Numbered from the stretch's first letter, positions 17,594-27,178 are shown. The stretch is 64,000 nucleotides of DNA from Pseudomonas putida (GCF_030159595.1 NZ_BSKJ01000008.1:1-64000), one strand, 5' to 3'. Notes: a model not told the origin generated them from the sequence alone. A program made the numbers and translations.

Positions 17594-18256
17594 ATGCTCA
17601 AGCTCTACGGATTCTCGGTCAGCAATTACTACAACATGGTCAAGCTGGCCCTACTGGAAAAAGGCCTGCCCTTCGAGGAAGTCACCTTCTATGGCGGCCA
17701 GGCGCCACAGGCGCTGGAAGTGAGCCCGCGGGGCAAAGTGCCGGTGCTTGAAACCGAACACGGCTTTCTCAGCGAAACCAGTGTGATCCTCGACTACATC
17801 GAACAGACCCAAGGCGGCAAGGCACTGCTGCCAGCCGATCCGTTTGGCCAAGCCAAGGTGCGTGAGCTGCTCAAGGAAATCGAGCTGTACATCGAGCTGC
17901 CGGCGCGTACCTGCTATGCCGAGTCGTTCTTTGGCATGTCGGTTGAGCCGCTGGTCAAAGAGAAAGCCCGTGCCGATTTGCTGGCAGGGTTTGCCACCCT
18001 CAAGCGCAACGGCCGCTTTGCGCCGTTTGTGGCAGGGGAACAGGTGACGCTGGCAGACCTCATGTTCTGCTTCTCGGTCGACCTGGCGTATGCCGTGGGC
18101 AAGAAAGTGCTGAACATCGACTTCCTGGCGGACTTCCCGCAGGCCAAGGCGTTGCTGCAGCTGATGGGCGAGAACCCGCACATGGCGCGGATCGTGGCGG
18201 ACAAGGAGGCGGCGATGCCGGCCTTCATGGAGATGATTCGCAGCGGTAAACGCTGA
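17594..18256 (+). CDS. Glutathione S-transferase family protein
   Basis: 220 residues. Thioredoxin-like N-terminal domain with MLKLYGFSVSNYYNMVKLALLEKGLPFEE, the cis-proline segment GKVPVLE and the glutathione-contacting ETSVI, then an all-helical C-terminal domain. These enzymes conjugate or reduce with glutathione in the cytoplasm; the substrate cannot be told. Monocistronic, closed by a REP pair. Confidence 0.85.
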   Translation: MLKLYGFSVSNYYNMVKLALLEKGLPFEEVTFYGGQAPQALEVSPRGKVPVLETEHGFLSETSVILDYIEQTQGGKALLPADPFGQAKVRELLKEIELYIELPARTCYAESFFGMSVEPLVKEKARADLLAGFATLKRNGRFAPFVAGEQVTLADLMFCFSVDLAYAVGKKVLNIDFLADFPQAKALLQLMGENPHMARIVADKEAAMPAFMEMIRSGKR

Positions 18257-18272
18257 AATCAGAGGTGGGCCA

Positions 18273-18354
18273 TTCGCGGGCAAGCCCGCTCCCACAGGTA
18301 CAGCACCGCTTTTGAGGCCAGTGCAATACTTGTGGGAGCGGGCTTGCCCGCGAA
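18273..18354. repeat. Inverted pair of REP elements (24-bp perfect arms)
   Basis: Arms 18273-18296 and 18331-18354 are perfect reverse complements (core gcgggcaagcccgctcccac), separated by 34 bases. Lies between the convergent gst and argH genes; such paired REPs (REPINs) can fold into a long hairpin. Confidence 0.8.
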
Positions 18355-18380
18355 CGAGGGCGAAGCCCTCGCAATGGGCC

Positions 18381-19775
18381 TTAACGCGAAGCCAGCAGCG
18401 CTTTGCCGCGCACAACCGCGGCACGCACCTGCGCCGGTGCCGTACCACCAATGTGGTCACGGGCATTCACCGAACCTTCCAGGGTCAGCACGGCAAACAC
18501 GTCCTGCTCGATCTGGTCGCTGAACTGGCGCAGTTCGTCCAGGCTCATCTCGGCCAGGTCCTTGCCGGTGTCCACGCCATACTTCACCGCGTGGCCAACG
18601 ATTTCGTGGCAGTCACGGAACGGCAGGCCACGGCGTACCAGGTAGTCGGCCAGGTCGGTGGCGGTGGAGAAACCGCGCAGGGCCGCTTCACGCATGATGG
18701 CGTGCTTGGGCTTGATCGCCGGGATCATGTCGGCAAAGGCACGCAGCGAGTCGCGCAGGGTGTCGGCGGCGTCGAACAGCGGCTCCTTGTCTTCCTGGTT
18801 GTCCTTGTTGTAGGCCAGCGGCTGGCCTTTCATCAGGGTCAGCAGGCCGGTGAGGGCGCCGAACACGCGGCCGCTCTTGCCACGAACCAGCTCTGGCACG
18901 TCCGGGTTCTTTTTCTGCGGCATGATCGAGCTGCCGGTGCAGAAGCGGTCCGGCAGGTCGATGAACTGGAACTGCGCGCTGGTCCACAGCACCAGTTCTT
19001 CGGAGAAGCGCGACAGGTGCATCATCGCCACGCTGGCAGCGGCGCAGAATTCGATGGCGAAGTCACGGTCCGACACGCCGTCCAGCGAGTTGCCGGCCAC
19101 GGCTTCGAAGCCCAGCAGCTTGCAGGTCAGCTCGCGGTCGATCGGGTAGGTGGTGCCCGCCAGCGCGGCGCTGCCCAGAGGCATGCGGTTGGTGCGCTTG
19201 CGGCAGTCGACCAGGCGCTCGTAGTCGCGGCTGAGCATTTCGAACCAGGCCAGCAGGTGGTGGCCGAAAGTGACCGGCTGGGCCGTCTGCAGGTGGGTGA
19301 AACCAGGCATGATGGTTTCGGCTTCACGCTCGGCCTGCTCCAGCAGGCCCTGCTGCAGGCGGGTGATTTCGGCCAGGATCAGGTCGATTTCATCGCGCAG
19401 CCACAGGCGGATATCGGTGGCCACCTGGTCATTACGGCTACGGCCGGTGTGCAGCTTCTTACCAGTGATGCCGATGCGGTCGGTCAGGCGTGCCTCGATG
19501 TTCATGTGCACGTCTTCGAGGTCGACGCGCCAGTCGAAGTTGCCGGCCTCGATCTCGCCCTGGATGGTCTTCAGGCCATCGATGATGGTGTCGCGCTCGG
19601 CATCGCTGAGCACGCCGACCTGCGCCAGCATGGTGGCATGGGCGATCGAACCCATGATGTCGTGGCGGTACAGGCGCTTGTCGAAATCGACCGAGGCGGT
19701 GAAACGGGCGACGAAGGCGTCGACGGGCTCACTGAAGCGGCCGCCCCAGGACTGATTGGTCTTGTCGGTGCTCAT
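18381..19775 (-). CDS. argH: Argininosuccinate lyase
   Basis: 464 residues from the ATG giving MSTDKTNQSWGGRFSE; an ATG four codons upstream (19787) is an alternative. Cleaves argininosuccinate to arginine and fumarate, the last step of arginine synthesis. The superfamily signature GSSIMPQKKNPDVPE with its mobile catalytic serine is intact, as is the HTGRSRNDQVATD segment. Divergent from algR, as in other pseudomonads. Confidence 0.96.
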   Translation of the reverse strand: MSTDKTNQSWGGRFSEPVDAFVARFTASVDFDKRLYRHDIMGSIAHATMLAQVGVLSDAERDTIIDGLKTIQGEIEAGNFDWRVDLEDVHMNIEARLTDRIGITGKKLHTGRSRNDQVATDIRLWLRDEIDLILAEITRLQQGLLEQAEREAETIMPGFTHLQTAQPVTFGHHLLAWFEMLSRDYERLVDCRKRTNRMPLGSAALAGTTYPIDRELTCKLLGFEAVAGNSLDGVSDRDFAIEFCAAASVAMMHLSRFSEELVLWTSAQFQFIDLPDRFCTGSSIMPQKKNPDVPELVRGKSGRVFGALTGLLTLMKGQPLAYNKDNQEDKEPLFDAADTLRDSLRAFADMIPAIKPKHAIMREAALRGFSTATDLADYLVRRGLPFRDCHEIVGHAVKYGVDTGKDLAEMSLDELRQFSDQIEQDVFAVLTLEGSVNARDHIGGTAPAQVRAAVVRGKALLASR

Positions 19776-20071
19776 GGATTCACTCATTGCAGGCGTGAAC
19801 GAAAAAGTGGCGCCGATGATAGCAGGGTTGGGCTGGCCGCCGCAGGGCGCTGGTCGAGAGAAATGCCCGGATAACGGCAGAGAACGATTTTAAGGAATGA
19901 ACGGCAGTGTTCCACGGACCGTCTACAGTTGGACAAAGGACAGGCAGTGAATCTGCCGTCCGAGTGAATCTTTGGCCATCGCACCGGTCTAGAGCGTGAC
20001 CGCAGTGTCGCTCGAACCACACCTGTCTACGCTATACCTGTGCGAGACTCATTCAGGAATCCAGCGCAATT

Positions 20072-20815
20072 ATGAATGTCCTGATCGTTGATGACGAACC
20101 CCAAGGCCGTGAACGCCTCAGCCGGCTGCTCGGCGAACTGGAGGGTTACACCGTGCTGGAGCCTAGCGCCACCAACGGCGAGGAGGCCCTTGCGTTGATC
20201 GAAAGCCTCAAGCCCGATGTGGTCCTGCTGGACATCGGCATGCCAGGCCTGGATGGCCTGCAGGTCGCCGCTCGCCTGTGCGAACGTGAGGCGCCGCCGG
20301 CGGTGGTGTTTTGCACCGGGGATGATGAATACGGTGCCGAGGCATTCAAGGACAGTACCCTCAGCCATGTGACCAAACCCTTCCAGGCCCAGACGCTGCG
20401 CGATGCCTTGCGCAAGGCCGAAAAACCCAACCGCGCCCAGCTGGCGGCGCTTACCCGGCCGGCCAATGAAGGTGGTGGCCCACGCAGCCATATCAGTGCC
20501 CGCACGCGCAAAGGCATCGAGCTGATCCCTTTGCCCCAGGTGATCTACTTCATTGCCGACCACAAGTATGTGACCTTGCGCCACGAGGCAGGGGAAGTGT
20601 TGCTCGACGAGCCACTCAAGGCCCTGGAAGACGAGTTTGGCGAACGTTTTGTACGTATCCACCGCAATGCGCTGGTCGCCCGCGAGCGCATAGAGCGCCT
20701 GCAGCGCACCCCGCTGGGGCATTTTCAGTTGTACCTGAAAGGCCTGGACGGTGATGCCCTGACTGTCAGCCGGCGGCATGTGGCCGGCGTGCGCAAGATG
20801 ATGCAGACCCTCTAA
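20072..20815 (+). CDS. algR: LytTR-family response regulator AlgR
   Basis: 247 residues, one fewer than P. aeruginosa AlgR. Receiver domain with acidic pair D7/D8, phosphorylation site D54 (VVLLDIGMPGLDG) and conserved K102-region (VTKPF), then a LytTR DNA-binding domain (residues about 145-245) with IYFIADHKYVTLRH and FVRIHRNALV. In P. aeruginosa AlgR controls alginate, twitching motility and virulence genes. The usual partner kinase gene algZ/fimS is not between argH and algR here. hemC follows on the same strand. Confidence 0.93.
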   Translation: MNVLIVDDEPQGRERLSRLLGELEGYTVLEPSATNGEEALALIESLKPDVVLLDIGMPGLDGLQVAARLCEREAPPAVVFCTGDDEYGAEAFKDSTLSHVTKPFQAQTLRDALRKAEKPNRAQLAALTRPANEGGGPRSHISARTRKGIELIPLPQVIYFIADHKYVTLRHEAGEVLLDEPLKALEDEFGERFVRIHRNALVARERIERLQRTPLGHFQLYLKGLDGDALTVSRRHVAGVRKMMQTL

Positions 20816-20927
20816 ACCTGTACCGGCCCAATCGCCGGCAAGCCAGCGCCCACAGGTACAGCGCCAACCTTGAACCTTGCACGGTTCCTGTGGGCGCTGG
20901 CTTGCTGGCGATTGGGCCGGTACAGGT
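20816..20927. repeat. Inverted pair of REP-like elements, 41-base arms
   Basis: Arms 20816-20856 and 20887-20927 are reverse complements with one mismatch; core taccggcccaatcgccggca. They start at the algR stop and separate algR from hemC, so they may end algR transcription or protect its 3' end. Confidence 0.8.
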
Positions 20928-21011
20928 GAGCACAGGAACCTGATCCACATCTGCTAGCGATACCGGCGATGCTGTTATCATCGACGGTATTTCTCTGGAT
21001 CGGGGCGTTTC

Positions 21012-21953
21012 ATGTCCACTCGCGAAATCCGCATTGCCACCCGTAAAAGTGCCTTGGCCCTGTGGCAGGCCGAATACGTCAAAGCCCGCCTCGAGCAGGC
21101 CCACCCCGGTCTGCTGGTGACCTTGGTGCCCATGGTCAGCCGTGGTGACAAGTTGCTCGATGCGCCGCTGGCCAAAATCGGCGGCAAGGGCCTGTTCGTC
21201 AAGGAACTGGAAACCGCCCTGTTGGACAACGAAGCCGACATCGCCGTGCACTCGATGAAGGACGTGCCCATGGACTTCCCCGAAGGCCTGGGCCTGTACT
21301 GCATCTGCGAGCGCGAAGACCCGCGTGATGCCTTTGTTTCCAATACCTTTGACAGCCTGGAAGCGCTGCCTGCCGGCAGCATCGTCGGCACATCCAGCCT
21401 GCGCCGCCAGGCCCAGTTGCTGGCGCGCCGCCCGGACCTGCAAATCCGCTTCCTGCGTGGCAACGTCAACACTCGCCTGGCCAAGCTGGATGCCGGCGAA
21501 TACGACGCCATCATCCTCGCCGCCGCCGGCCTGATCCGCCTGGGTTTTGAAGACCGTATCACCGCCTCCATCAGCGTCGATGACAGCCTGCCCGCTGGCG
21601 GGCAGGGCGCGGTGGGTATCGAATGCCGCAGTGCCGACGTCGAGATCCACGCGCTGCTGGCGCCGCTGCACCATGCCGACACCGCCGACCGGGTGGTGGC
21701 CGAACGCGCCTTGAACAAACGGCTGAATGGCGGCTGCCAGGTGCCGATCGCCTGCTACGCAGTACTCGAAGGCGACCAATTGTGGCTGCGTGGCCTGGTC
21801 GGCCAGCCTAGCGGCGGCACCTTGCTGGTGGCCGATGCCCGTGCTCCCCGCGCGGCTGCCGAAACCTTGGGCGTGCAGGTGGCCGAAGACCTGCTGGGCC
21901 AAGGTGCCGAGGCCATCCTCAAGGAAGTCTACGGCGAGGCCGGCCACCCGTGA
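21012..21953 (+). CDS. hemC: Hydroxymethylbilane synthase (porphobilinogen deaminase)
   Basis: 313 residues. Polymerises four porphobilinogens to hydroxymethylbilane in haem synthesis. Dipyrromethane-cofactor cysteine C242 in LNGGCQVPI and catalytic D84 in SMKDVP are at the same positions as in E. coli. First gene of hemC-hemD-hemX-hemY; its stop overlaps the hemD GTG. Confidence 0.97.
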   Translation: MSTREIRIATRKSALALWQAEYVKARLEQAHPGLLVTLVPMVSRGDKLLDAPLAKIGGKGLFVKELETALLDNEADIAVHSMKDVPMDFPEGLGLYCICEREDPRDAFVSNTFDSLEALPAGSIVGTSSLRRQAQLLARRPDLQIRFLRGNVNTRLAKLDAGEYDAIILAAAGLIRLGFEDRITASISVDDSLPAGGQGAVGIECRSADVEIHALLAPLHHADTADRVVAERALNKRLNGGCQVPIACYAVLEGDQLWLRGLVGQPSGGTLLVADARAPRAAAETLGVQVAEDLLGQGAEAILKEVYGEAGHP

Positions 21954-22717
21954 GCCAATGGCGCCTGTTGCTGACCCGGCCTGCCGAGGACTGCGCGGCA
22001 CTGGCGCAAAGCCTGGCAGCAGCGGGGGTAGGCAGCAGCTGCCTGCCGCTGCTGGCGATAGAGCCTGTCACCGTGGAGGCCCGGCAACAGCAGCTGTTGC
22101 AAGGCTTGCATGGCTTCCAGGCGATCATCGTGGTCAGCAAGCCGGCGGCTCGGCTGTTGCTTGAGCGACTGGCCGAGGCCAATCGGCAGCCGCCACGTCA
22201 AGGCTGGTTCACCGTGGGCGAGGCAACCGCTGCCGTGCTGCAAGGTGCGGGGCTGGAGGTAAGCACCCCTGCGCGTGGCGATGACAGCGAAGCCTTGCTG
22301 GCGCTGCCGGCCTTGCTTCAGGCCGTTGCCGTGCCTGCACCGCGAGTGTTGATCGTTCGCGGCCTCGGAGGTCGCGAACTGCTGGCAGAGCGTCTTGCAG
22401 AGCAAGGTGCTAGTGTCGAATATCTGGAACTGTATCGTCGCTGCCTGCCGGCTTACCCGGCGGGCACCCTGAAGCGCCGCATCGAAGCGGAACGCCTCAA
22501 TGGCCTGGTGGTCAGCAGTGGGCAGGGTTTTGAACATTTGCAGCAGCTGGCCGGCGCCGATTGGCCGCAGCTGGCACGCTTGCCGCTGTTTGTACCCAGC
22601 CCTCGGGTAGCCGAACAGGCCAGGGCCGCCGGGGCCCAACAGGTTGTGGATTGCCGTGGCGCCAGTGCCACGGCCTTGCTGGCAGCTGTGCAGCACAGCG
22701 CTGCACCTGCCTCTTAA
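21950..22717 (+). CDS. hemD: Uroporphyrinogen-III synthase
   Basis: 255 residues, two-lobed fold as expected (WRLLLTRPAEDCAALAQ... and RVLIVRGLGGRELLAERL... VSSGQGFEHL). Closes and inverts ring D of hydroxymethylbilane. GTG start overlaps the hemC stop (GTGA), so translation is coupled. Sequence conservation is low in this family; operon position makes the call firm. Confidence 0.94.
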   Translation: MSQWRLLLTRPAEDCAALAQSLAAAGVGSSCLPLLAIEPVTVEARQQQLLQGLHGFQAIIVVSKPAARLLLERLAEANRQPPRQGWFTVGEATAAVLQGAGLEVSTPARGDDSEALLALPALLQAVAVPAPRVLIVRGLGGRELLAERLAEQGASVEYLELYRRCLPAYPAGTLKRRIEAERLNGLVVSSGQGFEHLQQLAGADWPQLARLPLFVPSPRVAEQARAAGAQQVVDCRGASATALLAAVQHSAAPAS

Positions 22718-22762
22718 GGCGCTAAGCTGAACGCGATGCGCCCCCATGCAAAGGATGGATAC

Positions 22763-23863
22763 GTGAGCGAGACTGTCTTGTCCAATAACGATCAGCCGTC
22801 GGCACAGGCGCCGGCGGAACCCGTTACCGCCCCACCTGCCAAGCGCTCCGGCAGCGGCCTGGCAGCGTTGGCCTTGTTACTTGGCGCCGCCGGGGTGGCA
22901 GTAGGTGGTTGGGGTGTCTGGCAGGTGCGTCAACTGCAAGGCAGCGAGTTCAACCAGGGCCAGCACATCGAGGCGCTGAACCAGCGCGCCGAAGCCCTGC
23001 AGCAGCGCGAACAGCAGATCAGCGCGCAGTTGGCCAGCCTACCGGCAGCCAGCGAGCTGGAAGACCGCCGCCGCCTGGTGGCGCAATTGCAGGGCGACCA
23101 GCAACGCCTCAGTCAGCGGCTGGAAACCGTGCTTGGCGAGAGCCGCAAGGAATGGCGCCTGGCCGAGGCCGAGCACTTGCTGCGCCTGGCTACCCTGCGC
23201 CTGTCGGCCTTGCAGGACATCACCAGTGCCAAGGCGCTGGTCGAAGGCGCAGACGAAATCCTGCGCGAGCAGAGCGACCCGGGTGCCTTCGCCGCCCGCG
23301 AGCAACTGGCACGCAGCCTGGCCACGCTTAACAGCACCCAGCAACCGGATCGCACCGGCCTGTTCCTGAAACTGGCCGCTCAGCGCGAGCTGGTGCAGCA
23401 GCTCAGCGCCCAATCGCCCGAATTCGCCAGCGATGCCGATGCGCTCGGCGCCCTGACCGCTGACGGTGATGGTGCCAGCCGCCTGTCGCAGTGGTGGGCA
23501 GAGATCTCCAAGTACTTCCAGATCGACTTCAATGCCGATGACAACGTGCGGCCACTGCTGGCCGGGCAGCAACTCAATCAGCTCCGCCTGGCCCTGAGCC
23601 TGACCATCGAGCAAGCTCAGTGGGCTGCACTCAATGGTGATGCCAAGGTCTACACCCAGGCGCTGGACGACGCCCGCAGCGTGCTGCTGGCCAATTTCAA
23701 CGCCGACAACCCGCAAAGCAAAGCCATGCTCGACAGCCTCAACGCCTTGGCCGATCAACCGGTGTCGGTGGTTACCCCCGACCTCAGCGAAAGCCTGGCG
23801 GCCGTGCAGGCCTACATTCAGCGCCGTCACCTGCCGGCCGAGGCTGAAGGGGGCAAGCCATGA
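22763..23863 (+). CDS. hemX: HemX-like inner-membrane protein
   Basis: 366 residues from a GTG at 22763 with AAGGA seven bases upstream; an ATG at 22736 is in frame but has no site. Proline/alanine-rich cytoplasmic N-terminus, one membrane helix (about residues 34-55, LAALALLLGAAGVAVGGWGVW), then a long periplasmic coiled coil (LNQRAEALQQREQQISAQLA). Often annotated as uroporphyrinogen-III methyltransferase, but it has no SAM-binding motif; that label is doubtful. Overlaps hemY. Confidence 0.88.
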   Translation: MSETVLSNNDQPSAQAPAEPVTAPPAKRSGSGLAALALLLGAAGVAVGGWGVWQVRQLQGSEFNQGQHIEALNQRAEALQQREQQISAQLASLPAASELEDRRRLVAQLQGDQQRLSQRLETVLGESRKEWRLAEAEHLLRLATLRLSALQDITSAKALVEGADEILREQSDPGAFAAREQLARSLATLNSTQQPDRTGLFLKLAAQRELVQQLSAQSPEFASDADALGALTADGDGASRLSQWWAEISKYFQIDFNADDNVRPLLAGQQLNQLRLALSLTIEQAQWAALNGDAKVYTQALDDARSVLLANFNADNPQSKAMLDSLNALADQPVSVVTPDLSESLAAVQAYIQRRHLPAEAEGGKP

Positions 23864-25098
23864 AGCGTGTCTACCTGCTGGCCGTGCTGGCGATCGTGGT
23901 CGCTGCGGCGTTGGGTATCGCAGTCGCCAAGCACAGCGGCTATGTACTGATTTCCTATGGCGGCTTCCGCTACCAGTCCGGGCTATGGGCGGCCTTGGCT
24001 GGCCTGCTGGCCGTGGTCGCACTGCTGTGGCTGTTGCGCTACCTGGTTGGTCTGGTGCTGACCTCCAGCGGCGTGGTCAACCCGTGGTCGCGGCGTAACC
24101 GCAGCCGACGCATCCGTGTGGCCATCGAACAAGGCCAGCTGGACCTTGCCGAAGGCCGCTGGGCCAGTGCCCAGCGCCACTTGCACCGTGCCGCCGAGGC
24201 CGAACGCCAACCGCTGTTGTACTACCTCGGTGCCGCGCGTGCTGCCAACGAGCAAGGCCGGGCCGAAGACAGCGATAACCTGCTGGAGCGTGCCCTGGAG
24301 CGTCAGCCGCAAGCGGAATTGGCCATTGCCCTGACCCATGCACAATTGCAGATGGACCGTGGCGAAAGTGACGGAGCCCTGGAAACCCTGCTGGCCATGC
24401 AGGAACGCCACCCGCACAACAACCAGGTGCTGCGCCTGTTGCAGCGCCTGCACCTGGAGCGCGGCGACTGGTCGGCACTGATCCGCCTGCTGCCGGACTT
24501 GCGCAAGGGCAAGGTGCTGCCGGCCGCTGAGCTGGCTGCCCTGGAGAAACGTGCCTGGGGTCAGAACCTGAGCCTGGCGACCACGCGTGGCGAAGATTCG
24601 CAAAGTGCACGCCAGGCCCTGGAACGCGCCTGGCAGCAACTGACCGCAGCCCAGCGTCAGGAACCACAGCTGGTGCTGGCCTACGCCGAGCAATTGCGCC
24701 AGGTCGGTGCGCAGAGCGAAGCGGAGCAAGTACTGCGTACGGCCCTCAAGCGCGACTACGAAAGCCACCTGGCCCGCTTGTACGGCCTGGTGCGTGGTGA
24801 TGACCCGGCGCGTCAGCTGCAAACCGCTGAAGGTTGGCTCAAGGCTCACCCGCAAGACGCCAGCCTGCTGCTGACCCTGGGCCGCCTGAGCCTGCAGAAC
24901 CGCCTGTGGGGCAAGGCGCGTGATTACCTGGAAAGCAGCCTGCGCATGGAGCGCAATCCCGAGGCCTGTGCCGAACTCGCCCGCCTGCTCGCCGGCCTGG
25001 GCGAGACCGAGCGCAGTAACCAGCTGTTCCAGGAGGGCCTCGGCCTGCTGGACGAACGCCTGCTGGCCCTGCCGTTGCCAGAAGGCGTACGCGCCTGA
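23860..25098 (+). CDS. hemY: HemY-like membrane TPR protein
   Basis: 412 residues: two membrane helices at 5-25 and 40-66 (HemY_N), then TPR-like helical repeats through about residue 390. ATG overlaps the hemX stop. Gammaproteobacterial HemY is not the protoporphyrinogen oxidase of Bacillus that shares its name; its role in haem synthesis is unclear, perhaps scaffolding. Confidence 0.9.
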   Translation: MKRVYLLAVLAIVVAAALGIAVAKHSGYVLISYGGFRYQSGLWAALAGLLAVVALLWLLRYLVGLVLTSSGVVNPWSRRNRSRRIRVAIEQGQLDLAEGRWASAQRHLHRAAEAERQPLLYYLGAARAANEQGRAEDSDNLLERALERQPQAELAIALTHAQLQMDRGESDGALETLLAMQERHPHNNQVLRLLQRLHLERGDWSALIRLLPDLRKGKVLPAAELAALEKRAWGQNLSLATTRGEDSQSARQALERAWQQLTAAQRQEPQLVLAYAEQLRQVGAQSEAEQVLRTALKRDYESHLARLYGLVRGDDPARQLQTAEGWLKAHPQDASLLLTLGRLSLQNRLWGKARDYLESSLRMERNPEACAELARLLAGLGETERSNQLFQEGLGLLDERLLALPLPEGVRA

Positions 25099-25102
25099 CC
25101 TA

Positions 25103-25136
25103 CCCCAGGGCCCGCGCCAAGGTGCGGGCTTTGGGG
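25103..25136 (+). terminator. Stem-loop after hemY
   Basis: CCCCAGGGCCCGC pairs with GCGGGCTTTGGGG through 13 positions (two G-U) around a gccaaggt loop, five bases after the hemY stop. The T-tract is weak, so termination may be partial. Confidence 0.6.
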
Positions 25137-25321
25137 GTCGGTAATTTATCTATCCTTGCAAGTTAGATCTGAAGTCCATTTCTTCAGGCACCTCCTACTG
25201 CATCTCTGGAAATTTCCTACGCGATTCAGCGATTTGTCGTTGCTGTCGCGCCTTGAAACAAAGCACGTCTTTCCTCTACCGTTTCAAGCCACTACATCTT
25301 CCCCCGGGACCTTCACTGCCC

Positions 25322-25828
25322 ATGCTGCCGGCCCGATTGCGCGCTTGTTTCCTTCCTGCCTGCCTGGCCGCCCTGGCGGTACTGGTTGCGTCTTTTCAAC
25401 TGGAAAACATCCCAGGGCTGGTGCCGTGCCCTTTGTGCTTCAGCCAGCGCTTGCTGCTGGGTGCGTACGCGCTGCTGAGCCTGGCAGCCGTGCTGCAGGC
25501 ACCGGGCACGCAGGGCATCCTTCGTTATGCACGGGTGGCGTTGGGTTGCTCACTGGCCGGCGCGTTGCTGGCAGCACGGCATGTCTGGTTGCAGGGCGCT
25601 GACGGGGCCGCTCATGTATGCCCGGTGCCAATCGGGCGGGTGTTCGAGCAATCCTGGGGCGAAGCGGTGCGGCAACTGCTGCTCGGTGGCCCGGATTGCA
25701 GTTCGCTGACCTGGAGCTTTTTCGACCTGACGTTACCCGAGTGGAGCCTGTTGGCCTTCCTGCTGTTGGCGGCGCTGCCCTTGAGTTGCCTGTTGGCGTA
25801 TCGTTTCCGCACCCTGGCAAGAAGTTGA
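25322..25828 (+). CDS. dsbB: Disulfide bond formation protein DsbB
   Basis: 168 residues from the ATG at 25322, giving the family length; the longer frame from a TTG at 25253 is unlikely. Four membrane helices. Redox pairs C36-x-x-C39 (VPCPLCF) and C100/C126 are placed like C41-C44 and C104-C130 of E. coli DsbB. It reoxidises DsbA and passes electrons to quinone. The arginine after the first pair (SQR) is kept. Confidence 0.92.
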   Translation: MLPARLRACFLPACLAALAVLVASFQLENIPGLVPCPLCFSQRLLLGAYALLSLAAVLQAPGTQGILRYARVALGCSLAGALLAARHVWLQGADGAAHVCPVPIGRVFEQSWGEAVRQLLLGGPDCSSLTWSFFDLTLPEWSLLAFLLLAALPLSCLLAYRFRTLARS

Positions 25829-26059
25829 CCTGGAACAAGGCTTGGCCACTAGCGCGACCAGTGGTGGTGTAACAGCGTATTAAACACTTGTATGAACTTT
25901 GTCCGCTGCGTACCTTGATGGGCAGCACGCGCGGGAATAATCTCCCAGCACGGATACCGAAAATACAACTGCCCGATGCCGTCCTGCTGATGTCACCTTT
26001 GTGCCGCGCGGTCGTGGTGCGAGGTGCAGCGGCATCTACCCAGAAGGGAAGAGATCGCC

Positions 26060-26530
26060 ATGCTCGATAGTTGTCAGAACGCCCAGGAACGCTGGGGTGG
26101 GGTTCATGATCTGATCGACCGTTGGCTGACGGAGCGCCAGGAACTGGTGCAGGCTTTCCGCGCCCTGCGCGATGTGAAGCCGGCCTTCGCCGACAAGGAT
26201 ACGCACGGGGACTTCTGTGCTCTCCTTGTCGACTATGTGTCGGCGTGGCACTTCGAGGTCAGCGAACAATTGGTCAGCGAAGCCAAGGCATTTGGTGACA
26301 CGCGCGGTCTGGAGCTGGCTACGCAGATCAATCCTCGTATTGATGACAGCACCCAGATTGCGCTGGCCTTCAACGACCATTGTGCCAAGGGTGAGTGCTC
26401 GGACCCGGAGCGTTTCGCCGAGAAACTGGCGAAGTTGGGTGCCTTGCTGCACGAGCGCTTCGAACTCGAGGATTGCCTGATCGAAGTGCTGCACAACGCG
26501 CACAAGGAAGAGGGCGCAGTCCAGGCCTGA
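26060..26530 (+). CDS. algQ: AlgQ/Rsd anti-sigma-70 regulator
   Basis: 156 residues from the ATG with AAGGGAAGAG upstream. Helical-bundle protein starting MLDSCQNAQERWGGVHDLIDRWLTERQELV, typical of Rsd/AlgQ, which binds region 4 of the housekeeping sigma factor and, in P. aeruginosa, promotes alginate synthesis. Convergent with the FKBP gene, nine bases apart. Confidence 0.93.
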   Translation: MLDSCQNAQERWGGVHDLIDRWLTERQELVQAFRALRDVKPAFADKDTHGDFCALLVDYVSAWHFEVSEQLVSEAKAFGDTRGLELATQINPRIDDSTQIALAFNDHCAKGECSDPERFAEKLAKLGALLHERFELEDCLIEVLHNAHKEEGAVQA

Positions 26531-26539
26531 GGGTTGGCG

Positions 26540-27178
26540 TCAGTCGCTAACCGCCAGCAGTTCGATCTCGAATACCAAGGGTGTAAAGGGTGCGATAAGG
26601 TCACCCGCGCCCTCGGCGCCGTAGGCTTTCGCTGATGGAATCACCAGGCGCCATTTGGCGCCCGCGTGCATCTGCGGCAGGGCCACCTGCCAGCCTTCGA
26701 TTACCGAATCCAGATTGAACCACTGGGGCGTCTGGTTCTGGTCGAACACCGAGCCATCCGGCAACCTGCCCACATAGCGTACCTGTACTTTGCCGTCTGC
26801 TTTGGGCTGCGCGCCATTGCCCGCCTGCAGTTCGCTGTAGAGCACGCCTTCTGGTAGTTCGTGTACCCCATAACGCCCACGCTCATTGGCCATGAAGCGT
26901 GTTTCGGCTGCCTGCAGTTTCTGCGTGGCGGCATCACCTTCCTGCGCTTCATGCTGCTGAAGTACTGCCTGCATGCGTGCCTTGTCGAGCTTTAGCGGTT
27001 GCCCCTGATAGGACTGTTTAAGGCCTTCGACCAGTGCATCCACTTGCAAGCCCGGCATCTCCTGGCGTAGTCGCTCACCCAGGCTGGCTCCCAGGCTGTA
27101 GGCCAGGTCGTGGTCGTCGCTGTCGGCCAGGGCGATGGGTGCCAGCAGGCATAAACCTAAAACAAAATATCGAGGCAA
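26540..27178 (-). CDS. Periplasmic FKBP-type peptidyl-prolyl isomerase (Mip/FklB-like)
   Basis: About 212 residues. A TTG at 27178 with GGAG eight bases upstream gives a good signal peptide (MPRYFVLGLCLLAPIALA then DSDD); the frame to 27193 is an alternative TTG. Residues about 20-105 form the helical dimerisation domain of Mip/FkpA proteins and the rest the FKBP domain (VQVRYVGRLPDGSVFD, SVIEGWQVALPQM, FEIELL). It should help fold exported proteins. Confidence 0.88.
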   Translation of the reverse strand: MPRYFVLGLCLLAPIALADSDDHDLAYSLGASLGERLRQEMPGLQVDALVEGLKQSYQGQPLKLDKARMQAVLQQHEAQEGDAATQKLQAAETRFMANERGRYGVHELPEGVLYSELQAGNGAQPKADGKVQVRYVGRLPDGSVFDQNQTPQWFNLDSVIEGWQVALPQMHAGAKWRLVIPSAKAYGAEGAGDLIAPFTPLVFEIELLAVSD

